A stretch of DNA of 10,263 bases from Euryarchaeota archaeon UBA121 (lineage in GTDB: Archaea > Thermoplasmatota > Poseidoniia > Poseidoniales > Thalassarchaeaceae), in the NCBI GenBank assembly GCA_002499865.1, contig DANL01000039.1:515-10777 (forward strand). Reading direction: 5' to 3'. A program made the translations under genes and the position numbers. The notes under the pieces were generated by a model. That model did no database searches. It was given only the letters and a program-made list of their open reading frames with translations, and was not told the origin of the DNA. Within the stretch, counting starts at the first letter, position 1, and the number at the start of each line of letters is the position of its first letter. Of the stretch, positions 1 to 7,926 are shown piece by piece.

Positions 1-2726
1 TCTCTCCTATTCGTTAGGATTTGATGTTCTTCATCGAATTGCTCTGATTTGCCCTTCAGTTCGATTAACTCTGATTTTGCAGTAGATATTGATGACTCAA
101 GTTGAGATATTGATAGTTGTGCAATATTAATTTCTTCTTCTTGCTTAGAGATCCTGGTTTCGATATCTGAGACCCTCTGATTCATCAGAACTATCTGACT
201 CTCGTTTGTTAATATCGAAGATTCGCAAGATAGCTTGGTCCTCTCGGCTTCTGTCCTCTCTCTTTCGGCGGATCTGAGTATCTCCGAAAGATGATCAGGT
301 GTGTTGTCTTGAAGTGCCTCGGCGGCATCAGTTCGATTCTGAAGTGCTGACTCAAGGGCGACTCTGGCTTGCTCTGCCTCTGATATCTTCAGAGACTTGG
401 TATTTTCACATGTTTCGAACTCGGATCTGGAAGCCCCCATCCTTTTTTCTATCTCCGATAGTGATTTGGTAGCCCTATCCATGTCGGCTTTCCAGTTCCT
501 GAGTTTGACTGAATGATCACTCCCATCGGCATTGTTAATTCTATTTCTGAGATCTTGAAGATTAAGCATTGTCTCTCTCAATGCAGCGTCGACCGTGGAA
601 TATAGCAGATTTGCCTCCTGCACCAATCTTTCATGCTTGTCGACACTTGAGTGCCCTCCGGCGCTACCTCCGAATGATGGGCGGTTTCCACGAGAATTAG
701 AGCCCCCTGTCATTGCACCTGAGCTCTCAATTAGTGAGCCGTCCAGAGTCACCATTCTGACTCCTCCCATGTTATTTCTGGCCACTTCCATCGATTCGAC
801 AAGTAGTGTATTCCTGCTGGCATAGATCACTGCGATCTCTACCTCTTGATCATAGTCCAGTAAATCTTGAGCGAATCCAATTATTCCGGGATTTCTGGCT
901 ACAAGAAGTGTTCTTCCTTGGGGCCTGGAAACTTTGAGCTTGTTTAGTGGGAGGAATGTAGCCCTTCCTCCGCTATTCTCCCTTAGCCACTTGATGCACT
1001 TTGCGGCAACCTCGTCATCCCTCACAACAATGCTTCTCAGACCGTTTCCTAGTGCCGTGGCTAGTGCTTCCTCATGAGATGGTTCCTTCGGAGACGTAAG
1101 TTCGCCTAGCGTACCCAAGATACCAGAAATCTGGCCACTCTCCCTGAGCCTAGTTAGAGCGGCGATCGTGACTGCTGAGCCAGGAGCTGATGACCTGGCT
1201 TCTTGGCGTGCTTTTGCTTTGCTAAGCTCTCTTTCAGCATCCCTTAGTCTAATCTCTGCTCTGTCCCTGTCTGATCTCAATTCAGATTCTTGCTTTTGGA
1301 GGCTCCTTAGATCATCGGCCAATGAGGACCTATCAGATTCGGGACCATTTTCATGAATATCATTGCCGATTAGTTCTAGATCGTCCCTAATCATTGTTGC
1401 TTCCTCGTACTTTTCCTCGAGATCTGCCAGATTCTCTGATGCCAGCTGTGATGCTTGCTCGGCCCTATCTGACTCAAGTTGAGCCTGCGCGTACGAATCT
1501 TGAGCCTCAGAAACTCTTTCACTTGCCTTTCCTAGTGCCCTGTTTAGATCTCTAGCATACTTATCACCAGATTCTATTGCCTTTCTGGCTTCTGCCTCTT
1601 CCTTGGCCGAGTCGATTAGTGACTGTTCTGCGTCTTCTAGAGAATTCTTAGCAGTATTGAGCTTTTCATTGGCTTCATTTTTCGCCTCCATAGCTCTTTC
1701 TAGCTCCTTTTTGAGAGTAGTAATTTCTTCTTTTGAGTTTGAGATTATTTTTCTCTGGTCTCCAATTCTATCAGAGCCCGTTTCTATCTCGATCTCGTGT
1801 TGCCTGATACTCTCCATAATTCTCTGAGCGTCTCCAGCGAGAGCTTTTCTCAATTCAGACTCAACTGAGACGAGCTCTGTATCGAAAGAGTCTAGTTTCT
1901 TATTTCCGTCCGCTAGTGAAGAGCCCAAAGATCTGACTTTCTCTGAATAATTCGTCCTCTCATTACCGAGAAGACTGACCTCATCAAGACGATTCCTGTA
2001 TCTGGATTGGTACAGGGTTACTCGGGAATTGTCAAATTCCTCCTTGATTTCCTTGTACTTGAGAGCTTGCTCTCTCTCCTTGGAAAGTTGCTTGAGTTGT
2101 TTCTTCTTATCGTCTTCGAGAAGATCTATCGTCTCTATACTGCTCTCGACGTGTTTTCTCTGAGTTGTTGCTCGTCGGATTTCATCATCATATGCTGTGA
2201 CGCCGGCGACGTCTTCCAGGACCCCTCTTCTCTTGTGTGGAGTCATTGTGGCTAGATTGGTAACGTCACCCTGGAGTACTATGTTGTAGCCGTCTCCTCT
2301 GAGTCCAGCTTCAGCGAGGACTCTTCGCATCTCAGTAGCGCTAGAGGGTTTGTCGCCGATTCTGAAAGATGAGATTGGGTCGCCCTTTCTGTTCAGCCTG
2401 ACGGATCTGGTGAAGGATACCTCATCTTCCTCAATCCTCAGTCTCCGCCTGCCATCGTGTTCAGCCACATTGGCGAAAACGAGGGTTACTGACATGTGCT
2501 TAGCGGCCTTCCCCCTGCCTCCTCCATTGAAGATTAGCTCAGAGACGTTTGAGGCTCTGAGTGCCTTGGTTGACTTAGGGCCTAAAACGAACTGTATGGC
2601 GTCGCCGGAGTTGGACTTTCCACTCCCATTTGGTCCCGTGATAGCAGTAAATCCCTTGTCAAAGGGAATTACCATCTCTCCGCCAAATGATTTGAAGTTC
2701 TCGACTTCTATTCTTTTGAGATGCAT
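1..2726 (-). CDS. smc: Chromosome segregation ATPase SMC (N-terminal 908 residues; runs off the left edge)
   Basis: SMC proteins form long coiled-coil dimers with ABC-type ATPase heads that organise and segregate chromosomes in the cytoplasm. The visible part holds, in order: the N-terminal head with Walker A GPNGSGKS at residues 31-38; the Q-loop segment VLQGDV with Gln152; an ascending coiled coil, about 170-520, rich in Glu, Lys, Arg, Ala and Ser; the hinge, about 530-676, starting near GILGTLGEL (Gly535) and closing with the conserved GAMTGGS (670-676); and the start of the descending coil to residue 908. The ABC signature and Walker B would lie beyond the window edge. Full SMCs are about 1150-1200 residues, so roughly a quarter is missing. 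The ATG at 2726 is chosen because GGTGAT lies four bases upstream and the reading MHLKRIEVENFKSF is the classic SMC start. A Gly/Ser-rich stretch directly after the hinge is unusual. The coil before the hinge and the hinge itself exclude Rad50, which has a zinc hook. It is transcribed divergently from nadB. Confidence 0.96.
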   Translation of the reverse strand, partial: MHLKRIEVENFKSFGGEMVIPFDKGFTAITGPNGSGKSNSGDAIQFVLGPKSTKALRASNVSELIFNGGGRGKAAKHMSVTLVFANVAEHDGRRRLRIEEDEVSFTRSVRLNRKGDPISSFRIGDKPSSATEMRRVLAEAGLRGDGYNIVLQGDVTNLATMTPHKRRGVLEDVAGVTAYDDEIRRATTQRKHVESSIETIDLLEDDKKKQLKQLSKEREQALKYKEIKEEFDNSRVTLYQSRYRNRLDEVSLLGNERTNYSEKVRSLGSSLADGNKKLDSFDTELVSVESELRKALAGDAQRIMESIRQHEIEIETGSDRIGDQRKIISNSKEEITTLKKELERAMEAKNEANEKLNTAKNSLEDAEQSLIDSAKEEAEARKAIESGDKYARDLNRALGKASERVSEAQDSYAQAQLESDRAEQASQLASENLADLEEKYEEATMIRDDLELIGNDIHENGPESDRSSLADDLRSLQKQESELRSDRDRAEIRLRDAERELSKAKARQEARSSAPGSAVTIAALTRLRESGQISGILGTLGELTSPKEPSHEEALATALGNGLRSIVVRDDEVAAKCIKWLRENSGGRATFLPLNKLKVSRPQGRTLLVARNPGIIGFAQDLLDYDQEVEIAVIYASRNTLLVESMEVARNNMGGVRMVTLDGSLIESSGAMTGGSNSRGNRPSFGGSAGGHSSVDKHERLVQEANLLYSTVDAALRETMLNLQDLRNRINNADGSDHSVKLRNWKADMDRATKSLSEIEKRMGASRSEFETCENTKSLKISEAEQARVALESALQNRTDAAEALQDNTPDHLSEILRSAERERTEAERTKLSCESSILTNESQIVLMNQRVSDIETRISKQEEEINIAQLSISQLESSISTAKSELIELKGKSEQFDEEHQILTNRR

Positions 2727-2729
2727 CCC

Positions 2730-2735
2730 ATCACC
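2730..2735 (-). promoter_or_regulatory. Ribosome binding site of smc
   Basis: GGTGAT on the minus strand, four bases before the ATG at 2726, is complementary to the ATCACC near the 3' end of archaeal 16S rRNA. It fixes the smc start and supports an archaeal host. Confidence 0.6.
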
Positions 2736-2744
2736 TTAGTATCG

Positions 2745-2757
2745 GGAAAATTTTCCG
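2745..2757 (-). promoter_or_regulatory. Candidate BRE/TATA element of smc
   Basis: On the minus strand CGGAAAATTTTCC reads like an archaeal BRE (purines, GGAAA) running into an AT-rich TATA-like core. The 12 bases GGAAAATTTTCC at 2745-2756 are a perfect palindrome. It is the only clearly AT-rich patch in the smc-nadB intergenic region. The spacing would place transcription start close to the smc start codon, leaving almost no leader, which sits awkwardly with the Shine-Dalgarno site. The alternative is an operator for a small dimeric regulator. Confidence 0.3.
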
Positions 2758-2883
2758 CCGACACCAGTCATGACCTCCCTGCCTTTACGCCTATCAATGT
2801 TGAGGCTCCCTCCAGTTCAGCATAACGGTTCCGAGGCGTTTCCCTATGCGCCGTAGAGAATCGACAATGGAGAAGATTCTAGG

Positions 2884-4542
2884 GTGAATCCTCGTGGGTA
2901 TCTTGTGAGCGACGAGAATGGGGAAGTGAATCTCGAGCAGGTTGATGTGGCAGTGATAGGTTCTGGCATAGCAGGACTGTTCCTGGCAGTCGAATGCGCC
3001 AGATCTGGGCTTAAAGTGGCGGTTGTTACCAAGAAGGAGGTTTCGATGTCGTCTACAAATTGGGCACAGGGAGGGATTGCAGGAGTTCTGGATCCCAATG
3101 ATCTGGAGGGTTTGGAATCACATGTCAGGGATACTCTGGATGCAGGTTCTGGACTATGTGATGAGGCGGTGGTTCGAAGCGTTATCACAGAGGCGTCAGA
3201 TAGAATTAGAGATTTGATTGGCCATGGGGTGCAGTTTGATCATAACTCATCTGGCGAATATGACATGGCAATCGAGGGAGGGCATAGTGGAGCCAGAATT
3301 TTTCATACTAGAGACAGGACTGGTGCCGAGATTGAGCGTGCTTTGACCGAAGTGGCTTCGGATGAGTCTGAGACAAATCTAACGATATTAGAGAACTGGA
3401 TGGCTGTCGATCTAATTCAGAAGGTCCATGGTGACCCCGTGCAAGGAGTATCAGGAGTATGGTGTCTATCTCCCGAGGGAGTGGTTTGGACACTTCCGTC
3501 AAGAGTGGTGGTTCTAGCAACTGGAGGTGCGGGCATGATGCATAAAGCAACGACTAATCCTTCAATTGCCACTGGAGATGGAGTTGCCATGGCAAGTAGG
3601 TCAGGTGCAGACATTAGGGATATGGAATTTATTCAGTTTCATCCGACAGCTCTACACTCCAATAATCCTAGACCATTTCTGATAACCGAGGCATTGAGAG
3701 GTCACGGAGCAATACTCATGACAATTGAGGAGTATTCCATCTGGAAGGAAAATGGAATTGGCATTGATCCTTCTAATCACTCATTCATGATTAATTACTC
3801 ACCAATGGGGAGTCTTGGAACCAGGGATGTGGTAGCCAGAGCAATTGATTCCGAGATGAAGAGATTGGGGGATCCTCACGTACTTCTTGTTACCGAGCAC
3901 TTGGATAAGGGCGACCTAGAAAACTCATTTCCTACTATTTCCAGAAGATTACGAGAGGAGGGGATAGAGATAGGAGTGAGTCCGATTCCAGTCACTCCTG
4001 CCGCGCATTATATGGTAGGCGGAGTTGCAGTAGACGGACTTGGAAGAGTTGAGTATGAAGGAACACCGATGCCTGGACTTTATGCAATAGGAGAGGTTGC
4101 TTGTACGGGCCTTCATGGAGCCAACAGGCTGGCTTCGAACAGTCTTCTAGAGGCCGTTGTTTACTCGGGAAGAGCGTCCAGAGATATTATCGAGAGATGG
4201 AAAAGTGACGAGCTAGGGGACTTCATTGGAAGACTCCCAAGATGGAGATCAGAGGACCTCGGACTACTGATTGAGAATATGCCACTAATTACGGACCTAG
4301 ATGCCTTGAGAGCAACAATGACTCAGGATGTAGGCTTGGTGAAGAGCGATTACAGACTAGAGCGGGCTGAGCGAAGGGTAGAGCATATTGAGAAGGAGGT
4401 ATCGCGATATTGGAAGAGTTGCAAACCAACTCAGGAGTTGATTGAACTACGTAATCTAGTACTAGTTTCCAAATTGGTCGTTGATGCATCGAAGTCTAGA
4501 AGGAGTAATGTTGGGCTTCACTTTAACATGAATCTTGTTTAA
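2884..4542 (+). CDS. nadB: L-aspartate oxidase (NadB)
   Basis: This FAD enzyme oxidises L-aspartate to iminoaspartate, the first step of de novo NAD synthesis; quinolinate synthase NadA uses the product. At 552 residues it is close to the family length (about 540 in E. coli). It shows the FAD-binding GSGIAG at 26-31, the NadB block TNWAQGGIAGVLD at 58-70, EGGHSGARIFH at 131-141, ATGGAG at 212-217, the ATGDG/DMEFIQFHPT region with His253, RDVVARAI with Arg314, PAAHYMVGG with His375, and GLHGANRLASNSLLE with Arg415. By homology the two Arg and two His correspond to E. coli Arg290, Arg386, His244 and His351. A helical C-terminal domain follows, about 450-552. Oddities: His274 stands where most relatives have Glu in RGEGA, and the segment just after it is about 15 residues longer than in E. 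coli. The start is the GTG at 2884; later in-frame GTGs (2905, 2926) are possible. The sequence before the FAD motif is not conserved, so the start is uncertain. The gene is apparently monocistronic. A succinate dehydrogenase flavoprotein is unlikely, given the WAQGG and PAAHYMVGG blocks. Confidence 0.93.
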   Translation: MNPRGYLVSDENGEVNLEQVDVAVIGSGIAGLFLAVECARSGLKVAVVTKKEVSMSSTNWAQGGIAGVLDPNDLEGLESHVRDTLDAGSGLCDEAVVRSVITEASDRIRDLIGHGVQFDHNSSGEYDMAIEGGHSGARIFHTRDRTGAEIERALTEVASDESETNLTILENWMAVDLIQKVHGDPVQGVSGVWCLSPEGVVWTLPSRVVVLATGGAGMMHKATTNPSIATGDGVAMASRSGADIRDMEFIQFHPTALHSNNPRPFLITEALRGHGAILMTIEEYSIWKENGIGIDPSNHSFMINYSPMGSLGTRDVVARAIDSEMKRLGDPHVLLVTEHLDKGDLENSFPTISRRLREEGIEIGVSPIPVTPAAHYMVGGVAVDGLGRVEYEGTPMPGLYAIGEVACTGLHGANRLASNSLLEAVVYSGRASRDIIERWKSDELGDFIGRLPRWRSEDLGLLIENMPLITDLDALRATMTQDVGLVKSDYRLERAERRVEHIEKEVSRYWKSCKPTQELIELRNLVLVSKLVVDASKSRRSNVGLHFNMNLV

Positions 4543-4545
4543 TTA
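4540..4545. other. Abutting convergent stop codons of nadB and panE
   Basis: The hexamer TAATTA is a palindrome that provides TAA for nadB on the plus strand (4540-4542) and TAA for panE on the minus strand (4545-4543). There is no intergenic base. No oligo-T run typical of archaeal termination is seen on either side, so the two transcripts probably overlap in antisense. Confidence 0.85.
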
Positions 4546-5490
4546 GTCTCTTTGGGAGGATATTTCCACCCCTTTGACCAAGGCCATCAGCATCGAATTA
4601 AGGGGAGTCGGTATTCCGAGCCCCTCCCCCATCATAATGATATATCCACAAAGTGAGTCAATCTCCGTCTTCCTACCAGCCATCAGATCCTGTAACATAG
4701 AGCATCTATTTTCTGAAGTAGAGTCTACTACTTCGATTAGTAGATCTTGCATTTCTGAGTCAGAAATATCGATACCTGAGGCTCGAGCAACAGATAGTGA
4801 CTCCTCGAGAAGTTCTTGTGACTGCTCCCACAGATAACTCTCCAATAGGGCCCCATTCCTGACTCCCGATATAGCACAGATAGGATTTATTGCGATATTA
4901 ATCAGGAGCTTTTGCCAGATTGATTTGGATATGTCCTCAGTCCATATCGGTGAAAGGCCCGCGTTATCTAGTGCACTTACCAGGGAAGTCATGATCTCAT
5001 TGGGAAGCCCTCCCTCTAGAGCTCCCAGTGTGATTGATCCCCTTCCAACCCAGTGTATCCCATCAGTTCTCCTCCATGCTCCGTGAGTAGTCGCCCCACC
5101 TAATGTCCTAGATCTCCCCAGTCTACTTGAGATCTGCTGAGCATGCCCCATTCCGTTTTGGATACTAATTGCAATCCCCTCATCAGATAGAATCTCATCG
5201 GCAATTTGAGAGAGGATAGGTGTTGAGTATGCCTTGCCACAAATAATTGCGGCTTCACAGCTACCGACAACGGCTTCGGGCAGAGGACCCGCCTCGCTGT
5301 CCACTAACGTATACCTGTCAGGAGGGATGGACTCAATGACGCCCTCAGGAGTATGTACAACTAAGCCCTCTGAAGACAAAACCTGTGCAGTAGGGCCTCG
5401 TGAAACCGCTACGATTTCTACATCTGTATCGGCTAGTCCGGCTAAGATGACTCCTCCTATTGAGCCGATTCCAAGAACAGCCACTCTCAT
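4543..5490 (-). CDS. panE: 2-dehydropantoate 2-reductase (ketopantoate reductase)
   Basis: The enzyme reduces ketopantoate to pantoate with NAD(P)H in the cytoplasm, on the path to coenzyme A. The 315 residues fit the family (about 300). The N-terminal Rossmann fold shows GIGSIGG from residue 7, followed by a beta strand ending VSRG at 29-32. Lys86 and the QNGMG motif with Asn112 occupy the positions of E. coli Lys72 and Asn98. The helical C-terminal domain has WQKLLINIAINPICAISGV with Lys194 (E. coli catalytic Lys176), and NRCSMLQDLMAGRKTEID with Glu276 (E. coli Glu256). All key residues are kept, so it should be active. The ATG overlaps the TGA of the upstream membrane-protein gene as ATGA, which suggests coupled translation. 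A GGGAGAA site lies six bases upstream. Other PanE/ApbA-family reductases with different substrates cannot be fully excluded, but the motif set is typical of the true enzyme. Confidence 0.9.
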   Translation of the reverse strand: MRVAVLGIGSIGGVILAGLADTDVEIVAVSRGPTAQVLSSEGLVVHTPEGVIESIPPDRYTLVDSEAGPLPEAVVGSCEAAIICGKAYSTPILSQIADEILSDEGIAISIQNGMGHAQQISSRLGRSRTLGGATTHGAWRRTDGIHWVGRGSITLGALEGGLPNEIMTSLVSALDNAGLSPIWTEDISKSIWQKLLINIAINPICAISGVRNGALLESYLWEQSQELLEESLSVARASGIDISDSEMQDLLIEVVDSTSENRCSMLQDLMAGRKTEIDSLCGYIIMMGEGLGIPTPLNSMLMALVKGVEISSQRD

Positions 5491-7898
5491 TGCCAGTTCT
5501 CCCTGATATCTGAGTGAACAACTATTCTGGATTCCTCGGGGACGACCCAGACAACTGCTTCATAGCCGGGCTCCGTGATGCTCAGTGTGATATTGGCATC
5601 CGAGTATGCTGATATTGAGTCGGGGGCCTGAATGTCCCACAATTCTCCAGGAGGGCCCGAGGCAGAAACGAATATTGGAAGAGACTCATTCTGAAGATTG
5701 CTAATACGGATAATACTCGAGTCGGAAAATGAAGATCCATTTCTCAATCCCCCTGGGGAGACCCACAGTTCTGGTCCGTTAGAAATCAAAAAGGAAGAGG
5801 TCATTGTATTACTATCGCATACTACCAGCCATCCATCTTCTTGAACTACTAATGAGCCGTTTCCAGTATATTCATCAGGTAGTTCAATGAAGGAGTAGTC
5901 TCCCAGAGTCCTATTCCAAGCAATGTTAGGGTCAACTTCTGGGAAGTCAGTTTGTGTTGGGCAGAAAGGGGCGGTGGATTCAACGAATCCTACAGAGTGG
6001 CCAGAAAATACCTGGGGTATCTTAAGTGTCCCTTCTAATGAGTTGACTAGCGGGGATGTTTTCTCAATTGGAGTCCTCCAAGAGCTAGAGTTTCCATCGT
6101 CCCACGTAATTGTTAGGAGGGGGCCAAGGTGCCTCCCTAAATAGTCTGAAGGACCGCTAATTGAAGCCCCATTTACCCCCAAAAGACAGATTTGGTTGTT
6201 TCCTTGATCAATAGCAGAGTCATTGAGTAAGGACCATCTGGGATTTGAGACTGAGACATTTCCTGAGGACTCGTCCTCAATAATGAAGTAAGTACAGATT
6301 ACTGGTTCTTGGAGAGTTCCCGTGAGCTCCCAGACGGACCTCTGCTGGTACCTACTCGCGTCTGGGATTATGGCAATCACGTGTTCCTCATAGTGCCCTG
6401 AAATCTCCGAGAAGATTCTGATACTAGCAGTTCTATTGTCTAGTAAAACTGAGTTTTCTGCTGATATAGTGAGATTAATGAGGCCATTTTCAAACTGTGT
6501 AACTCCATCAATTCTACATGTTTGAGAATCATTGTTACAGTCGGAATCGAGAACGATTCGTGCCTCTGTTCCTTCGATTCTGAATTGTAACCAACCAGAT
6601 ACTGGCATTACTCCGTCTGGAGATATCTGCAGAGGAATTATGGTATCCTCTCCCACGGAGTATCTGACCTCGTCTGGCCATTCGGAGGTCTCGATTCCCT
6701 CGTCCCATTCTGAGATTCCATAAGCCCCATCTATTCCGGGAAATGCCACTATCAGTATGAAAATCATCAGCGCTAGTATTTGATTCCTAGAAATATCGTC
6801 CAAGCCCTTGGATTCGTCTACAACAAATGGATCTAAGATTGGAGTGGGGCTGAATCTTCTCCAAACTGCGATTGTGGCGATTACCAACCATGGAAACCAT
6901 GGGTCGGTAGAGAAAACGAGAACCATGAAAAATAGTGTAGAAGCGAAAATCAGAGTTTGCTTCTCATCTGAAAGAAGGTCCTCTGGGCCCATTATTGCAT
7001 GGAGGAGATGGTCTCCCGGGAAACCTGGGACTGGTAACAGCATTATCCACGAGACCGTACAAAGGCCAAGACCTGCAATCGCCAGTGGATCTAGCCACTG
7101 GAGTTTTATGTCCAAATTCTCAATTATGCCTAAAAATTGTAACATCTCCAGAATGGAGTTCCCACTGAATACCATCGGAGGGGAGTTCAGAGGAGGGGGC
7201 TGAGTAGAGGTCAATGATACCCCTACTATGGTCATTATGACGCCTGAGAAGAACAAAACCAATGGTGAAGTAACCTCTATCAGACCTAGCGCCTTTCTGT
7301 TGGGAATGGGGACCTGATCAGATCTTCTTTGTGAGATGAACCCTGCTATTCCGAACGGCCAGATAGGTTCGGAGATAGGGAAGGCCAGAGGGGTTAATTG
7401 GCCAATAGAAACTCCATATCTTGAGGCAACTCTTCTTCTTGCCTCGCTGGCAAGTAATATTGTAACGGCCAACGGGATTGAGAATCTTGCACACGAATCA
7501 GCAATGATGGGAATGCCAAAACTCAGTTCGGGATTATTCCTTAACAATAGCCCAGTACCTGCTATAGTCATGAATGAGAACATAGTTATCCAGATTACTG
7601 CCTGTTGCCAACGAGGCATTACGAATACGCCTGTAGGTAGTTCTACGACGCTCATCACAGGGGGATTTCCTCTGTCTAGGAGACCTATCATGCCTAACTT
7701 CTCAAGGTGTGAATTCATATCCAGTAAGCATTCACTCTCCGACTTCCCATCAATCCCATTTACTCTCCAGGAGTATTCCCCTGACTCGACTTCTCCAAGG
7801 ACAAAATACCTAGATGAAATGACTTGGATTAAGTCCCTCTTGCTCCAAGTCTCAGTATCGATTTCGAGCCTTTCTGGCTCCGACTCTGAAGCTGTCAC
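5487..7898 (-). CDS. Site-2 protease-fold membrane protein lacking the zinc site, fused to a large beta-rich ectodomain
   Basis: Active S2P (M50) enzymes cleave transmembrane helices using zinc held by HExxH and an Asp in a later LDGGH-type motif. This 803-residue protein keeps the scaffold: a soluble N-terminal domain (about 1-92), TM1 at about 98-118, the active-site helix at about 138-160, the loop motif PIPNRKAL (197-204), a helix at 209-229, a helix ending LLPVPGFPGDH (287-297), and further helices at about 314-346 and 373-388. The zinc motif reads S151-E-A-R-R155, aligned by the following RRVASRYGV, so both His are lost and only Glu152 remains. The usual catalytic Asp position is Pro294, with an Asp two residues later (296). 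The C-terminal part (about 393-803) looks beta-rich. It has Cys454, 461, 535, 571, 646 and 694 and about ten N-X-S/T sequons, which suggests an extracytoplasmic, glycosylated domain of unknown role. The start is a GTG with no Shine-Dalgarno; no other start codon lies in frame between the atpD stop and here. A proteolytic function should not be assumed. Confidence 0.75.
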   Translation of the reverse strand: MTASESEPERLEIDTETWSKRDLIQVISSRYFVLGEVESGEYSWRVNGIDGKSESECLLDMNSHLEKLGMIGLLDRGNPPVMSVVELPTGVFVMPRWQQAVIWITMFSFMTIAGTGLLLRNNPELSFGIPIIADSCARFSIPLAVTILLASEARRRVASRYGVSIGQLTPLAFPISEPIWPFGIAGFISQRRSDQVPIPNRKALGLIEVTSPLVLFFSGVIMTIVGVSLTSTQPPPLNSPPMVFSGNSILEMLQFLGIIENLDIKLQWLDPLAIAGLGLCTVSWIMLLPVPGFPGDHLLHAIMGPEDLLSDEKQTLIFASTLFFMVLVFSTDPWFPWLVIATIAVWRRFSPTPILDPFVVDESKGLDDISRNQILALMIFILIVAFPGIDGAYGISEWDEGIETSEWPDEVRYSVGEDTIIPLQISPDGVMPVSGWLQFRIEGTEARIVLDSDCNNDSQTCRIDGVTQFENGLINLTISAENSVLLDNRTASIRIFSEISGHYEEHVIAIIPDASRYQQRSVWELTGTLQEPVICTYFIIEDESSGNVSVSNPRWSLLNDSAIDQGNNQICLLGVNGASISGPSDYLGRHLGPLLTITWDDGNSSSWRTPIEKTSPLVNSLEGTLKIPQVFSGHSVGFVESTAPFCPTQTDFPEVDPNIAWNRTLGDYSFIELPDEYTGNGSLVVQEDGWLVVCDSNTMTSSFLISNGPELWVSPGGLRNGSSFSDSSIIRISNLQNESLPIFVSASGPPGELWDIQAPDSISAYSDANITLSITEPGYEAVVWVVPEESRIVVHSDIRENWQ
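5497..5503 (-). promoter_or_regulatory. Ribosome binding site of panE inside the upstream gene
   Basis: GGGAGAA on the minus strand, six bases before the ATG at 5490, lies within the last codons of the S2P-like gene. With the ATGA overlap it supports coupled or reinitiated translation of panE. Confidence 0.5.
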
Positions 7899-7916
7899 GG
7901 CTAATGCAAGAGGAGG

Positions 7917-7926
7917 TATGATTTTA
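7917..7926 (-). promoter_or_regulatory. Candidate internal TATA box before the S2P-like gene
   Basis: On the minus strand TAAAATCATA follows a purine-rich GCGAGGGG that could act as BRE. It lies 19-28 bases before the GTG at 7898, the distance expected for transcription starting at or near the start codon. The gene has no Shine-Dalgarno, which would fit a leaderless transcript. The match to the TATA consensus is weak, and read-through from the ATP synthase operon is equally possible. Confidence 0.25.

Larger units (their letters stand above)
2727..2883. other. Divergent intergenic region between smc and nadB
   Basis: 157 bases with no credible gene. It must hold the promoters of both smc (leftward) and nadB (rightward). 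Beyond the palindrome near smc I see no convincing TATA box for nadB. A GGAG at about 2871-2874 could be its ribosome binding site. An ATG at about 2869 with its own short frame stops after six codons, overlapping the nadB GTG, and is not taken as a gene. No strong hairpin was seen. Confidence 0.6.

Noticed and set aside
1..2726. Rad50 or another coiled-coil ABC ATPase instead of SMC
   Set aside because: A globular hinge with GILGTLGEL and GAMTGGS replaces the CxxC zinc hook of Rad50, and the N-terminus is typical SMC.
2350..2739. A 129-codon open frame on the plus strand
   Set aside because: It is antisense to the SMC ATPase head, whose Walker A and Q-loop are unambiguous; it is a codon-usage shadow.
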